Made by a program: the position numbers and the translations under genes
Source of the DNA: Daphnia carinata
Lineage: Eukaryota; Arthropoda; Branchiopoda; Diplostraca; Daphniidae
Assembly: GCF_022539665.2 (NCBI RefSeq)
Contig: NC_081331.1
Location: forward strand, 682,001 to 746,000
DNA: 64,000 nucleotides
Direction: 5' to 3'
Shown here: in pieces, positions 23,878-35,798 of the stretch
How positions within the stretch are numbered: position 1 is the first letter of the stretch
Layout: every line of letters begins with the position of its first letter
Notes under the pieces: model-generated
Seen by the model: the letters and a program-made list of their open reading frames with translations, nothing else
Database searches by the model: none
What the model was told of the DNA's origin: nothing

Positions 23878-25277
23878 CGTCAATCGAGTAACATGTTGGC
23901 ACTCCTTCTTTGAGAAATGTTAAACCTATAAGAACGACTGCTTTCGTAATATTTGATTTAAACCTACCATTTTAGGATGGACCAGGAAATATAGTTATGC
24001 CGCTAAAGAGGAGAACTTGAAATGAAATACCATTTGTCTCCGAAAGTATAAACTATTTTCACGTTCTTTTCTAGAGACCCGCCTATCGCGTTGAATTTCC
24101 TGTCTCTTTGTGAACCAAACGCTGACAACACAATACTTGATGTTACTTAGCAAACGGAAATGTCCTTTTATTTAGAAAGAGTATGCGATGGCCGTGAGCA
24201 GCAGGAAATCTTGAAACAGATCTCCCACGACTAAACTATTACAGGTAACTAAAGATAACTCAATGTTTTAAATGAATATTTTGATTCAACATCGAAATGC
24301 TTTTGCATTCTAGACGTGGTTCAGATGTAGAATCCAAAACCGCTTAACCGTGCTACAAGCAGAAAGCAGCCTGATTAATGTGACACGCAAATCACGGCCG
24401 TCTCTATGCGCGCGTGATCGAGGGGCTTTGCCAAATCGCCTTAACAACAAAAACCCAGACATCGTGACCTTTTTGAGCAGCAACGGTCGTTTTATTGTCC
24501 TCCGTCTGAGAAAACTGCAGGATGAATAAAGTGGAGGGTATTTTCAGAAAAAAGAAGTTCGTTGCACCGGCCGTAAAGAAATTCGAAGGTGGAACCTTAG
24601 CAGTCCACATAAATCATTCGAGAAATTCAGCCTTATCCTACCTTGGCTATTGCGCATTGAAATCGCACTGTATCGCGGGATGCAACACGATTCCTGCATT
24701 ATGAGTATGTTAAAAAGGTAGACTGCCCAGGGCGCAGCTGTGCCCATTGGTGTGATGGGCGTAAGCCGTTGTTCTTATACGGGGAATCCCTTCTTGCCTG
24801 ACGTCTGACGAGGACTTAAAATTCGAAGCTTTTGCGGTTGGTAATTTATTTTCAGAAATTGTAATACTACATAAAAGCAATTATTCGTTTCTGAAATCCA
24901 CAGATATGGCGCTATTTGACTTGTTTCTCGTTTTGACTTCATGTGCGAAAGAAGTGAATGAAGCTTGACATTCTTGCTAAAAAAATGTTCATCAAAAAGC
25001 CTCTTTCCAAAACTGCATCCGTTCCAGAATTGTTAATTGTTTGCAAGAGAACATTTCGTTTTGAAGACTAGGTACGATACGTTTGGATAAAGGTAAATGA
25101 TAATGAGTGGTAAAAGGACTAGGAAAACTATTGGATGATGCTGCAGAAGTGTATTAAATTATGCAACGATACAATGTCGCTTAAGTTACAGGTATTAAAT
25201 ATTTTAATGCGCGTTCCTTCTTGTCATTAGGGGCAAATCGAATTGTAGCATCAAGGCTGATGACTAGCTGAATCGTA
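23878..25277. other. Intergenic, no gene recognised
   Basis: About 1.4 kb without a convincing exon. Short frames around 24400-24750 on both strands have no recognisable domain and no splice-compatible partners. Confidence 0.5.
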
Positions 25278-26019
25278 TTATGTGCCGGCACATCGGGCAA
25301 CTGCTGGTGGTGGTCTGCAGGTTGCAACCGAAGTGGAGGTGCTGACGGTAAATGCAGTTGACGTAACTGTCGTCGTCAACGTCTGCTTCAAAAATGGCGG
25401 GACAATGGCGTTCACGAGATTGCCGAAGAAAATGCGAGTTCCGGCAACAGGCTGTGCATATGAGCCATAAAAGGGTGAAGAAAAAGGGCCGTATGTACTA
25501 CCAGAGAAACCAGGCTGGATTTCTTGAGGATAAAACGAGTAGCCAAATGGAGACATCATCACGTATTGTGGATCAGCAGCGCGTGCCTCTCTATTAGGTA
25601 CTTGTGTAGCCTCAACTCTATAAGAATTAGAAGTAAAAACGAAAATTTCAACTCAAAATTTGGACAAAGTTTCAAACGTAAACCAAATTTTACCCTTGAA
25701 CAGCAGATGGAAGAATGGAAAATTGCGCGTCATCGGCCTCTTCTGGAACTTCGAGGATACCACGTCGTCGGCGACCAGTGCAAGCAGGTAGAGCAGCCAG
25801 GGCGGCAGCGTCGACAAGTCCCCCGAATCCACCAGAGGTACATGGCTCCACAGACTTAGACGTCGAAACAGTCGTAACTGTCGTGGTGGTTAGTAGAAAA
25901 AACCTGGGCGCTACCACGTTAGGCCCATAATAGGGCGCATAGTAGTTGCCTCCTGCCTCTTGCGCCGTGGCTGCACAGGCTGCAATAAAGACAACTAGTA
26001 GAGATAGAGTTAAACGCAT
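25278..26019 (-). CDS. Secreted protein of a paralogous polybasic-site family (copy 1)
   Basis: Two exons, 26019-25694 and 25617-25278; 221 aa. Residues 1-19 (MRLTLSLLVVFIAACAATA) form a signal peptide. A Thr/Val-rich stretch, PCTSGGFGGL, and a TGRRRRGILEV site suited to furin-like cleavage follow. Exon 2 has a Tyr/Pro/Gly-rich region (ADPQYVMMSPFGYSFYP, QPGFSGS), a second Thr/Val block and CRPPPAVARC at the end. I do not know a function; the same architecture recurs in the next gene. I chose the ATG at 26019 because the paralogue starts at the equivalent Met-Arg-Leu and the -3 base is G. An upstream in-frame ATG at 26049 would add ten residues. A TATA box lies at 26105-26112. Confidence 0.78.
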
Positions 26020-26104
26020 TCCGGACTTTTGGCAAAGCGAAATGCGCATGGGTACTACGCTTCGAAACGAAGCACGTACTGGACGTTACAATCCAGAATG
26101 CCTG

Positions 26105-26112
26105 TTTTTATA
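26105..26112 (-). promoter_or_regulatory. TATA box of secreted-protein gene copy 1
   Basis: Minus-strand TATAAAAA about 90 bases upstream of the chosen ATG, placing a start site near 26077. The paralogue has the same arrangement. Confidence 0.55.
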
Positions 26113-26877
26113 GGAAATCGGCGTTGTTCGTGGTGACTACCTTGTCCTTGTCTTGACATTGTCAGTCGCAAGAACTACCCAATAAGCACATGGTTTTCTT
26201 TGGCATCTTCTAATAGTTTTTTTTAACAACTTCCCGAAGCCACGCTAGACTGAATAATTGCTGCAAGCCTTGAAAAGGTATAAGGAGTCAAAAGACATAA
26301 ATCATAGTATTCTTTTTCTTTGAGTTTTGGGGCTTTGTTTTATAGGACAGCTGCACCTGATAGTGGACCTGAATCGCACTACCTGGTTCTTAGTATGTGC
26401 GGCTGAAAAATCGAAAACACCATCATTTTGAACTTGGCTTAAGGGTAGGAGGTAGGTTTTACCTTAAAAAAGAGGAACCAGAAACGTACAAAACGAAAAG
26501 GTAATTCCTTTTTATGCACGATACATGTAAGAAAAGTTACGCTCCAAACCACTACCAGGTTTCTTAATGGGTGCTATTAAAATATGCAATTTGGTGTTAA
26601 CGTTTTCGTTAAGCCAGTTGGTTAATGATCCTTTGACATTGTAATACCAGATGTCGATACCTTGTGTAAACATGTAAAACTAGAGGAAGTATTGACATGA
26701 TGTACGCATAAGATAATAGTAGTATAGCTTGCTGTGTTTTTTTTGCAGGAATGTATTAAATAGTGCAACGGTACAGTGTTGCTAAATAGCAAACAGACAG
26801 GTAACTCGTATATACTGCTCATGTGAAGCTCAATTATGGGTTTAGGTTTTCTTCAAATGATGGGCTCAAGTATACTG
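26113..26877. other. Intergenic, no gene recognised
   Basis: Between the two paralogous secreted-protein genes. Only short unrelated open frames are seen. Confidence 0.5.
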
Positions 26878-26883
26878 TTTATT
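26878..26883 (-). terminator. Poly(A) signal AATAAA (secreted-protein gene copy 2)
   Basis: Minus-strand AATAAA only about 17 bases after the stop codon of copy 2, implying a very short 3' UTR. Confidence 0.5.
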
Positions 26884-26899
26884 TGGCAGTAAATCCAAC

Positions 26900-27644
26900 C
26901 TAGTCGCATCGAAGGGCATTTGGTGGTGGACTGCAGGTGGCGGTCGAACGCGAAGTGACGACAGTGAAGACGGTTGTCGTGATGGTTGACGTCGATGTCC
27001 CCTTAAGGTTAGATGGAACTAATGCATTAAATACGCTACTGATGGTGGTGCCGAATGCACGTTGCTGGCCGACAGCAGCCGAGTATGCGTAGTTTTGAGG
27101 CAACACCCCAACAGGGCGGTAGTTGAATGGACTGCCATAAAAGCCAGGCTGTATTTGATGGTAGCCAAAAGGAGATATCATCAAATATTGCGGATCAGCG
27201 GCACGTCCATCTCGGGCTGACGGTACTAAATGTGTAGCCTCAACCCTTTTGTTATTGAAAAGCAACAAAGGAACATTTAGACTAGAAATAAGGAGATGTT
27301 AAGACGAAGATAAGAGAAAGATTTTACCCTTGGATTGCTGAAGGATTAATGGCAAACTGTTCTTCATCATCTTCTTCCACCAAAACACCTCGTCTGCGGC
27401 GACCGAGAGAAATTGGACATTTAGTGAGAGCATCAATTGCTATCTGATTGGCAAGCCCAGCAAAGGCCCCAGAGGTGCAAGGGATCGTTGAAGCTACTGT
27501 GACCGTAGTTGTCGTAGTACTTGTCGTAGTTGCGAAAAGCCTTGGATCGTGAATGCCGTCGTAAGGAATGTCTTCCTTCTCTTCAGCTATGTTAGTGCAA
27601 GTTACAGATAAAACAAAAACAGAGAGTAAAGCTAACAGACGCAT
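26900..27644 (-). CDS. Secreted protein of a paralogous polybasic-site family (copy 2)
   Basis: Two exons, 27644-27328 and 27245-26900; 220 aa. It is a clear paralogue of the gene at 25278-26019 with the same exon count, intron phase and order of blocks: signal peptide MRLLALLSVFVLSVTC, Thr/Val-rich run, IPCTSGAFAGL, polybasic LGRRRRGVLVEEDDEEQF, the exon join (SAIQG then VEAT), ADPQYLMISPFGYHQIQPGFYGSP, a second Thr/Val block and a CSPPPNALRCD end. The shared acidic segment after the RRRR site suggests a cleaved propiece. Frames further upstream start only with GTG, so ATG 27644 is the start. No function is inferred. It may be a structural or glue-like secreted protein. Confidence 0.78.
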
Positions 27645-27732
27645 TCTAAAGTGTAGCAAAATTTGGAGCTCAGCTTTGTCAAGGCGATAGGTCCAATCGA
27701 ACACTGTCGAGTATCACACAAGAAGACTCCAC

Positions 27733-27739
27733 TTTTATA
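27733..27739 (-). promoter_or_regulatory. TATA box of secreted-protein gene copy 2
   Basis: Minus-strand TATAAAA about 90 bases upstream of the start codon. Spacing and sequence match those of the copy 1 promoter, so the core promoter was duplicated with the gene. Confidence 0.6.
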
Positions 27740-28499
27740 CAGACTTTGCCTACGACGGAATTCTGCTGGATTACCCATAGTCCTTGGAACCCAGTGGAAA
27801 GAGCGCCTTTGTTTTAACACATTTGCTGTTGAATGGGTCCTAATTTCGCGCTGAGAGGTTTGATAGGGTTAATTACGAAAGAAAAATTCATAAGGCTGAT
27901 ATTTTATCCTTTTTTTATGACCAGGTTGCACCATGTATGGTGAATGAAATTTGTTTTGCCGCATAGTTAAATTTTTCAAATTTAAGAGCTTGGCATCCAG
28001 CAGTTGGAAGTAGGTAGGGAGTCTCTAGACAGCAAACCAGTGCAAATGTTCAAAACAATTTTAAGTGCTTTCGTGTTTTTTCGCATTGTCTGCAAAGTGA
28101 ATGACCTGCCTGTATATAGCCGTAGCAGCCCCGGAAGAACAAAGGCACCTTGCCAAAGTATACGCATTATTTACGTTATACGAACGAAAACTTGAAGTTA
28201 TTTTTAGATTTTGGAGAGGAATCTTGACTAGCCCATATAGATAAGAATGGTGGCCTTGAAGGCTCGAAGGTAAACAAATTAGAAATTGCACAGCTCTTTG
28301 CTGCTTCGTTGAAACTATGCAGCTATATCCTGTTGCTTTGCTGGTTGGCAACTGTTGTTGGCTGAAGCAAGTAACTCGCTAAAGACATTCTGCAGTAATA
28401 GACGCATGTAAAAACTAACCGTACAGGCGCAAGCGTTAGTTAGCGGCAGATTGCCAATGTTTTGGGTATGTTGGTTACAACGACGAAAGCGTGTCTAAA
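27740..28499. other. Intergenic, no gene recognised
   Basis: No supportable exon; the sequence becomes AT-rich towards the repeat array that begins near 28.5 kb. Confidence 0.5.
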
Positions 28500-29198
28500 T
28501 TTGTAGATTAATTTCAACAAAGTGAACAAAGTGCAATTAGCGACACTTTTTGTTTTTGTTTTTTACGTTTAATTCAAAAATTATAAAGCCGATTGAAAAA
28601 TAAACTGGATTACTGTGATCAGCAGTCAATTCTGAATCAAAATTATGTATTTTAAACTAAATTTGAAATTTTTGTCATACTTAAAAATAAGCCCGACAAA
28701 ATAAGCCCGAATTTTTACTGTTGTTATTTTTTTACGATTTACTCAATAACTCTAAGCCGTAGGTAAAAAACAAACGACATGTTTGTGATTTTCGTTTAAT
28801 TTCAAATCAAAGTCGTGTATTTTTATAGCTATACCTAGATGTTCGGAAAAAAAAATGAAATGTGCGAAAAAGTCGGGCTTATTTTTTTGTCGGGCTTAAT
28901 TTAGTATGGCAGAAATTCAGGGTTGTAATTTTTACATTCATTTGAGTTAAGTTAACCTAAAATAGAACGCTGATTTCAGGAAAAATATACGTTTTCTTAT
29001 CAAACCAGCCGTTTTTGTAATAAATGGAATTAACGCGCTGCTGGCGCACAAGCATTTCGCACACGTTTTTCCCGTTTATTAATAAAGCTATAAGCCCAAC
29101 GTAAAAATCATCTTCATTTTTGTGATTCTCGTTCAATTTTGAATCGGAATCATGTATTTAAAAGGAAATCTAAATTTTGGCCAAAAATGAAAAAGTGA

Positions 29199-29214
29199 GA
29201 AGGCTATAGCCTTC
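29199..29214. repeat. Palindrome GAAGGCTATAGCCTTC, copy 1
   Basis: Perfect 16-bp palindrome. With flanking aaaagtg and cacttt it forms an inverted repeat of about 32-34 bases with one mismatch. Confidence 0.85.
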
Positions 29215-29710
29215 CCACTTTTGTCAAAATCCGCAAAAAATTAAAATTCTTAGAATCTGATAAAAATCACACAGAACAAGTCAAATTAAACGGTGATTTC
29301 GATAGAGTGGTTTGTTTTTGCGTCAAATCAATCGTTTTCGAAATACAGCGAATGTTCAATACAACGTTAGCGCCGAACGTCGCTAGCACGATGCAGCACA
29401 AATATTCAATGTATTTCAAAAACGGTTGGCCCAATGAAAAAAATAACGACATATTTATGATTTTCATTTAATTTCGAATCAAAGTTATGTATTGTTATAG
29501 CTATATCTTGATTTTTGAAAGAAAATGGAAAATTCGGTAAACCCGACTTTTTCTTGTCGGGCTTAATTTCTCTCCCGTTTTTTTCGTTTTTCTAAAAAGC
29601 TATAAGCCCAACGTAAAAACAAACTTGATTTTTGTGATTCTGGTTCAATTTTGAATCGGAATCATGTATTTAAAATGAAATCTAAATTTTGGTCAAAAAT
29701 GAAAAAGTGA

Positions 29711-29726
29711 GAAGGCTATAGCCTTC
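29711..29726. repeat. Palindrome GAAGGCTATAGCCTTC, copy 2
   Basis: Identical 16-mer with the same flanks as copy 1. Confidence 0.85.
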
Positions 29727-30373
29727 CCACTTTTGTCAAAATCCGCAAAAAATGAAAACTCTTAGAATCCGATAAAAATCACACAGAACATTCGTAATTA
29801 AACGCTGATTTCGATAAAGTGGTTTGTTTTTTCGGCAAACCAACTGCTTTTTAAATAAACGGAATCAAAATGCTAGTAGCGCACATATTTGGGTTTGTTG
29901 TTTTTTTACAATTTATTCAATAACTATAAGCCCTGTTGAAAAATAAACGAATTATTTGTGATTTTCTTTTAATTCCGAATCAAACTAATGTATTTTTTTT
30001 GCTATATGTATAAAAAAAAAGTCTTATCTAAAAATAAGCCGAAAAAATCGGGCTTATTTTATCGGGCTTAATTTTCGGTATTGCAGAAATTCAGTTTTGT
30101 AATTTTAACATTAAATTTGATGTAACTAAACCTAAAATAAAACACTGATGCCAGAAAAAATATTTGTTTGTTCGGCAAACCGGCCGTTTTTGTAATAAAG
30201 GGAATTAACGCGCTGCTGGCGCACCAGCACTTATCACCCGTTTTTTCCGTTTATTCGAAAAGCTATAAGGCCAACGTAAAAATAGACTTCATTTTTGTGA
30301 TTCTCGTTCAATTTTGAATCGTAATCATGTATTTAAAATGAAATCTAAATTTTGGCCAAAAATGAAAAAGTGA

Positions 30374-30389
30374 GAAGGCTATAGCCTTC
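30374..30389. repeat. Palindrome GAAGGCTATAGCCTTC, copy 3
   Basis: Identical 16-mer with the same flanks as copy 1. Confidence 0.85.
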
Positions 30390-31041
30390 CCACTTTTGTC
30401 AAAATCCACAAAAAATGAAAACTCTTAGAATCCGATAAAAATCACACAGAACAAGTAAAATGAAACGCTGATTTCGATAAAGTGGTTTGTTTTTGCGTCA
30501 AATCAATCGTTTTTGAATCATACCGAATATTAAACGCAATGTTATGCGGCAGTACGACCAGTCAGCGCTAGCGCGGTGCAGTACAAATATTCGGTGTATT
30601 TCAAAAACGGTTGGCCCAATGATAAAAGTAAAGACATATTTGTGATCTTCATTTAATTTTGAATCAAAGTCATATATTTTTATAGCTATATCTAGATGTT
30701 TAAAAAAAATCAAAATCCGACTTATTTTGTCGGGCTTAATTTTGAGTATGCTGAAATTGAGCTTTGTAATTTTGACATTAAATTTGATCTGAATTAACGT
30801 AAAATAAGACGCTGATTTCAGGGAAAATATTTGTTTTCTCGTCAAATCCAGCCGTTTTTGTAATAAATGGAATTAACGCGCTGCTGGCGCGCAAACATTT
30901 ATCACCCGTTTTTCCCGTTTATTCAAAAAGCTATAAGGCCAACGTAAAAATAGGCTTCATTTTTGTGATTCTCGTTCAATTTTGAATCGGAATCATGTAT
31001 TTAAAAGGAAATCTAAATTTTGGCCAAAAATGAAAAAGTGA

Positions 31042-31057
31042 GAAGGCTATAGCCTTC
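31042..31057. repeat. Palindrome GAAGGCTATAGCCTTC, copy 4
   Basis: Identical 16-mer. A decayed fifth version (ggatgtagcctaccca) appears near 31600. Confidence 0.85.
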
Positions 31058-31806
31058 CCACTTTTGTCAAAATCCGCAAAAAATGAAAACTCTTAGAATC
31101 TGATAAAAATCACACAAAACAAGCAAAATGAAACGCTGAGTTCCATTATGTTAGTGGTTTTCTCGTTAAATCAGCCATTTTCAAAATAAACTAAAAAAAA
31201 TGTCCTGTTAACGCCTCGACTATTTTTGTTTTTTAGGGTTAATTCAAAAATTATAACAGTAATTGAAAAATAAACTTAATTTTCGTAATTAGCGTTAAAT
31301 TCTTAATCGAAATCATGTATTTAAGCGTAATTTAAATTTGTACAAATTGTTGCGCTTGAAAATAAACCTGACAAAATTAGCCCGAATTAGCCTTTCCACC
31401 AATATGGTATTTTCCTAAAATCTTCATTTTAGCAATAGAGAGATGTGCTTTAGATTCGAAAACAGCGGAGAATTACGAAAATTGATTTAATATTTTTGCC
31501 GAAATTTCAGATATAAACTGAAAAACGGTAACATGTTGGCGTGCTAACACAGTACAGCGCAGTCGTGCTACAGCACAATACTCAAAGTGGAAAGGATGTA
31601 GCCTACCCACTTTAGAATAATCTACCTTCCCACAGAACGTAGTCTAGAGAGTTCAACATCCAGAGATTTTCCCGTTGGGCATGTGTCTTTGTATTAAAAA
31701 ATGATGTTTTTAAAAATCGGTTCAATTTAGATTTCTTTCAAGGAATGCACTTTTGACTAGGCACAATATCAAATATTTTTATGTTCTACGGTATGCGTCA
31801 CTGGAA

Positions 31807-33535
31807 TTACCCATCTATTGGTTTCTGTTGCTTCCGTAAGTTATACCAGATTCCGATTGAAGTGGTTCTTTCTGCGAATGTAATGAATAATAGACACTGA
31901 TCGTAGAACATCTTATTAGTTAGTGCTACCTCTGCATCTTCTCCGTTGACCAGCAAGTATTTCACTCCTTTGTAGAACGTTCGGTTTTTCGTAAAATATA
32001 AGATGATGAAATCACACATCACCGTTGTCTGCATATAAGTAATCAGCCTTGTTACTCTACTATACACAATTGCATTGTTACAAATCAACAATAAATTACC
32101 ACTCCAAGAAGAGCAAGGCCAGATCCAACATTCAGCATGGTTGGGAGCATATTAAATTTTCCACCCTCACCCCTAACCTCAATAACGAATCGAATTCCAT
32201 ATGCTTTGAATAAAGTGCGGCGATTTTCTTCATGGTAATTTGCGTACCTGTTTTTTTTTATATTAAAGCAAATCATTTTTCTTATGTAATGAGAAAAAAA
32301 AATTCACGAAACGACTTTTTTTTAAATTTCATCTTACCTAAAATTCCAACCAGGGGCGATATTTGTGTTGGGATCATCAACCCTTCTGAAAGTGTAGATC
32401 GGTTTGCACAATTCCATGAAATCTAGATCTAGATTACAATTCCACTCAATTGAAATGACAATAACTCCTCCACGCACGGCAAGCTGTGTAAAATTTTCGC
32501 CAGCAAACGAAACTATATCGTCGATTCGAAAAACTGGACAGAACGGATCTCTTTCTGGATGATAATGGCAAGTTTGAAGGTACGTTTTGTTGGCATCTTG
32601 CATGATGTTCCTCCGGCGGAATGTTTTACCAAACTGTTAAGCGAAACATATGTAGTTGTGTAAGCTTATGAATTAAAATTTACACTACTGTTACCATTGG
32701 AAATTCAATAAAATTTTTTATCAGAACTGTAAAATCTGCAGTTTCTTCAAGTAAAGGCTGGTCAAATCCCCTGCAGGAAAATAAATAAATAACTAAAAAA
32801 AGGGCGATACTACGTATTAATGCAAAATTTTAAGTTATTTTACGCACAATGGGAAAAGATCTTGTTCTATCGGACACCAAGCAAATATTTCGCAGACGTT
32901 TACACTTGCGTTAACATCACTAGGAACGCAGCGGCCAGTCATAGCTCCGTTTCCGATTGGTAAAGAATGTCCTTCATGGCACTGGGCAGGCGTATTGCAC
33001 AACGCTCCATGCACGCCTGGGTCCTATGCAGGTACATTTAAAGGTGTTATTATAGAAAACAAGGTTATTTTAGACACGAAGCACAGCTTCTATTTGCTAC
33101 CTCACTACAGGTTCTCCTAGTTTGATTTGGTGTAATTATAATATTTGTTGTAATGAAAAATGCATCATTTTCAGATGGTGGAATTATTAAATCTGATGTA
33201 TCCCAAATTCGTTTGTATATTTCAGGAACATTTTTCTGGGTATTAGTGAATGCAACACCTTTGACTTTGGTCACAACTGCACTCTCAACAGCACAAAATT
33301 CTTGATAGCCTTTTTTATACACCATAACATATCTGTCATTGAAAAACATCTGTTTGCTGGAAGATGTAAGAGGGCCAGAGAACTTTAAATTGCTAACTAC
33401 TTACCCAACAATGTATGACAGGACACATAGCTGCAGGAACCTTCCTAAAATCCCAACCTTTATACTTCGGATGTGCACAACTTTTGGTGTTTCATACCAA
33501 AAAAAGAAACTAGATACGGATTTAAACCACCCCAT
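31807..33535 (-). CDS. P2X purinoceptor (ATP-gated cation channel)
   Basis: Trimeric plasma-membrane channel opened by extracellular ATP. Exons in transcript order: 33535-33405, 33332-33101, 33023-32848, 32770-32695, 32633-32338, 32247-32100, 32028-31807; 426 aa, phases consistent. TM1 is around [22 protein letters not shown]-site residues are visible: the Lys pair in [15 protein letters not shown], and [10 protein letters not shown]. All ten ectodomain cysteines are in place (one in exon 2, five in exon 3, four in exon 5), plus an extra Cys in EFCAVES. TM2 contains [13 protein letters not shown], and the post-TM2 YKGVK fits the YxxxK surface-stability motif. The C-terminal tail is about 40 aa and not conserved; a GTAATT just after the last codon leaves open a further exon. 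Confidence 0.93.
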
Positions 33536-34154
33536 GTTGAGAGAAATGTTTAAAATTTTAAAATGATATTAGCATGGGCCATTGGTTAACTAATGATTAA
33601 CAACTTGAATTCTTACAAGTAAATAACCATTAAAAACGGACGCCAATAGTTTTGATAGCTGTGTTTTTTTTTTTACTGGAATGTGGGTGTTATCTACTAT
33701 CTACTTAACCTTTACCCAATAAAGGGGGACACAATTCGAAACTGTTGATATTTTCCTATAAAATTACAGCCCCAAAATGGGTCGTATATCAAGTTAACGC
33801 GGTTGCTATGACTATTTTCACAATTGACCACAATTTAACTGTAAACGAGAAATGAATGCGCGAAGAAGTATGAAAGAAATATTTGACAGTTTCGACTGCC
33901 AGAGAAGGAATGCGTCTGACTGTTTTTAATCGGATTACACTGCACAGCGTTGTCGAGTAGTTTGTTCGAATAGTCATGTAAGAACAGGGCACGCAAACGG
34001 AAAAGCGACGACGCAACGTAAGAATATAATGATTGATTCAATGATCAATCATTGACAATTAATTGATAATTGACGCAACATGAAAGTCGGTGGGCAGGTT
34101 ATGCATACACTTGATGACAAGATGCAGGTTTACCCAATCACACGATAATATGCA
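33536..34154. other. Intergenic between P2X and MsrB, no gene recognised
   Basis: Contains only short AT-rich frames. It should hold the P2X promoter (minus strand), but no TATA box is obvious. Confidence 0.5.
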
Positions 34155-34160
34155 TTTATT
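34155..34160 (-). terminator. Poly(A) signal AATAAA (MsrB gene 1)
   Basis: Minus-strand AATAAA about 90 bases beyond the stop codon of the first MsrB gene. Confidence 0.5.
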
Positions 34161-34245
34161 CAGCCTAATTCACTAAACTCCTAAAACTACAAAATGTATT
34201 TTATAACGATTTACGAGCCATTACAAACATGTTTAAATTTAAGAT

Positions 34246-34963
34246 TTACTTTTTTTCTTCAGTTTCTTCTACTTTTGGCACAAAGTCAATGGCCACACTG
34301 TTGATGCAAAATCGTTCACCTGTCGGTTGTGGCCCATCTTGGAAAACATGGCCTAAATGTGCTTGGCACTGAGATTAAAAGGGAATAAATTAAATTCGGC
34401 CTATTTAAATTATTATTCTTTTTTAAAACACGCGTTTATGCTAGTAGGTGACAATTTATGGAAGGTTTTCATTAGTTTGCATACACGACTGCTACAGTGG
34501 ATAAAACACCTACCTTTACGCACACTACTTCAACTCTAGGTCTCCCTTGAATGGAATCATCTGGTCTCCTTTCAACAGTTTCCTTATCATTTTCATGGGG
34601 AAGCGTTTTGTAAAATGAAGGCCATCCAGAACCAGAATCATACTTGGTTTCAGAACTATCGCGTTTTTTTAGAGAAAACAAAAAGTCAAAATAGAAACTT
34701 TCTGTAAAATTACTAATAATAACGATAGTACCTGAACAATGGGCTACTGCAAACGATGCAGATGTAAGTCCCAGTTTCATGGTGATCATTATACTTTCCT
34801 GTGAACGGCTTTAGATAGGACAGTAGTTGAAGAAACGATAAAAAGATACATATTGATATTAGGAACTTACCTCTTCGGTACCCGCTTCTTGTGTAACATG
34901 ATATTGCTCAGCTGTCAAATTTTTGGTTAAATCTCTGCCACATGATCCGCCGCCACATGACAT
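34246..34963 (-). CDS. MsrB: Methionine-R-sulfoxide reductase B (gene 1)
   Basis: Reduces methionine-R-sulfoxide in proteins. Coding exons: 34963-34871, 34808-34732, 34655-34514, 34368-34246; 144 aa. Conserved SelR blocks: [56 protein letters not shown] and GERFCINS, where the Cys is the catalytic residue (so not a selenoprotein). Zinc-type CxxC pairs are CIVC and CVKC (the latter completed across an intron). The N-terminus MSCGGGSCG has Cys residues that could act as resolving cysteines. A splice acceptor two bases before the ATG (AG at 34967-34966) means a 5' leader exon exists. The best upstream frame (35226-35041) does not join in phase, so translation probably starts at this ATG. Confidence 0.9.
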
Positions 34964-35798
34964 TTCTATATCAACGCAGAAAATCAAAAAAGGATAGGAT
35001 GAAATGGTGGAGAGTTATTGGCAACTGCTATTGGAACGAGTTAGAATGAGGGTTTCTGCGGTTTCTTTTTCAATATGTAAACCGTACTCCAACAAACACA
35101 CCTTATATACCGACGATCGTTGAGGCTAGAAACTCGAAAAATTATTTTGTCTTTTGACTCTTTACAGAGTGTGGGCGTTAACGATATGGGAGCTCCAAGG
35201 AGATTGCTTCGATAAACATTCCACATGACGCGTTATCTATAAACCCTCTCCCATTCCTGCGAAACCAGATGCATGAATAGTCTACTATTAGCTTCTTGAC
35301 ACGTACATGCAACGAATGGCGATATGTAATCTAAAACACAATAGAATGGACTCGAAGCGAAATCCAGCCTCAATCACTGCGCACGGCACAGTTAGACGTG
35401 CACACGTTACACAAAGTAATACACGGAGCAAAGTATTTTTACTCCATGTTACTACTGCACTCGTGTTTCATAATGAATTAATTACTTCGGATACGCCAGA
35501 GATGAGTTAGGTTACACCTCCTGATAATTGCCGTGCTGTGAAATAAATGCCATCTTAACGAATGCGCACTCTTCTTGAGTTCCATACAGCGGAAACGAGA
35601 ACCCATCAAATTTGCTTGGTTGGTGTGGAGCAAACATCAGACCTTGGGCCTTCAATAATCAATTATTAACGTATAAAGCGTTGAAGGTTAATAAACTGAA
35701 AAGTGTAAGTAGAATCTGGATACTCCAAACCATTATTCTTTTGATCCACTTGTTTACATGTAGCTTCAAATACATCACGAAATAATATAAATTCATCA
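34964..35798. other. MsrB gene 1 upstream region with an out-of-phase leader-like frame
   Basis: A minus-strand frame from ATG 35226 encodes MWNVYRSNLLGAPISL... with an Arg/Ser-rich, presequence-like look. Its two plausible donors (AG/GTGTGT and AGGT/GTGTTT) give either a frameshift or an immediate stop when joined to the MsrB exon at 34965. It may be an untranslated leader, a decayed mitochondrial presequence or chance. Confidence 0.35.

Larger units (their letters stand above)
28500..31650. repeat. AT-rich array of degenerate composite repeats
   Basis: About 3.1 kb with no gene. Several modules recur in similar order: (a) gcgctgctggcgca with flanking attaacgc, near 29035, 30207 and 30873, with a divergent copy near 29875; (b) a block with a 16-bp palindrome, four copies; (c) variants of cgggcttaatttt and ataagcccga; (d) gtgattctcgttcaattttgaat. 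Successive palindromes are 512, 663 and 668 bp apart. Copies differ by substitutions and small indels, so this is an old local amplification, perhaps a satellite-like or nested MITE array. Confidence 0.8.

Noticed and set aside
24404-24747. Overlapping short frames on both strands between METTL24-like copy 2 and the secreted-protein gene
   Set aside because: No domain, no clear splice sites and mutually overlapping; not supportable.
35041-35226. Mitochondrial presequence exon of MsrB gene 1
   Set aside because: Neither donor gives an in-frame join to the exon at 34965, unlike the in-phase leader of gene 2.
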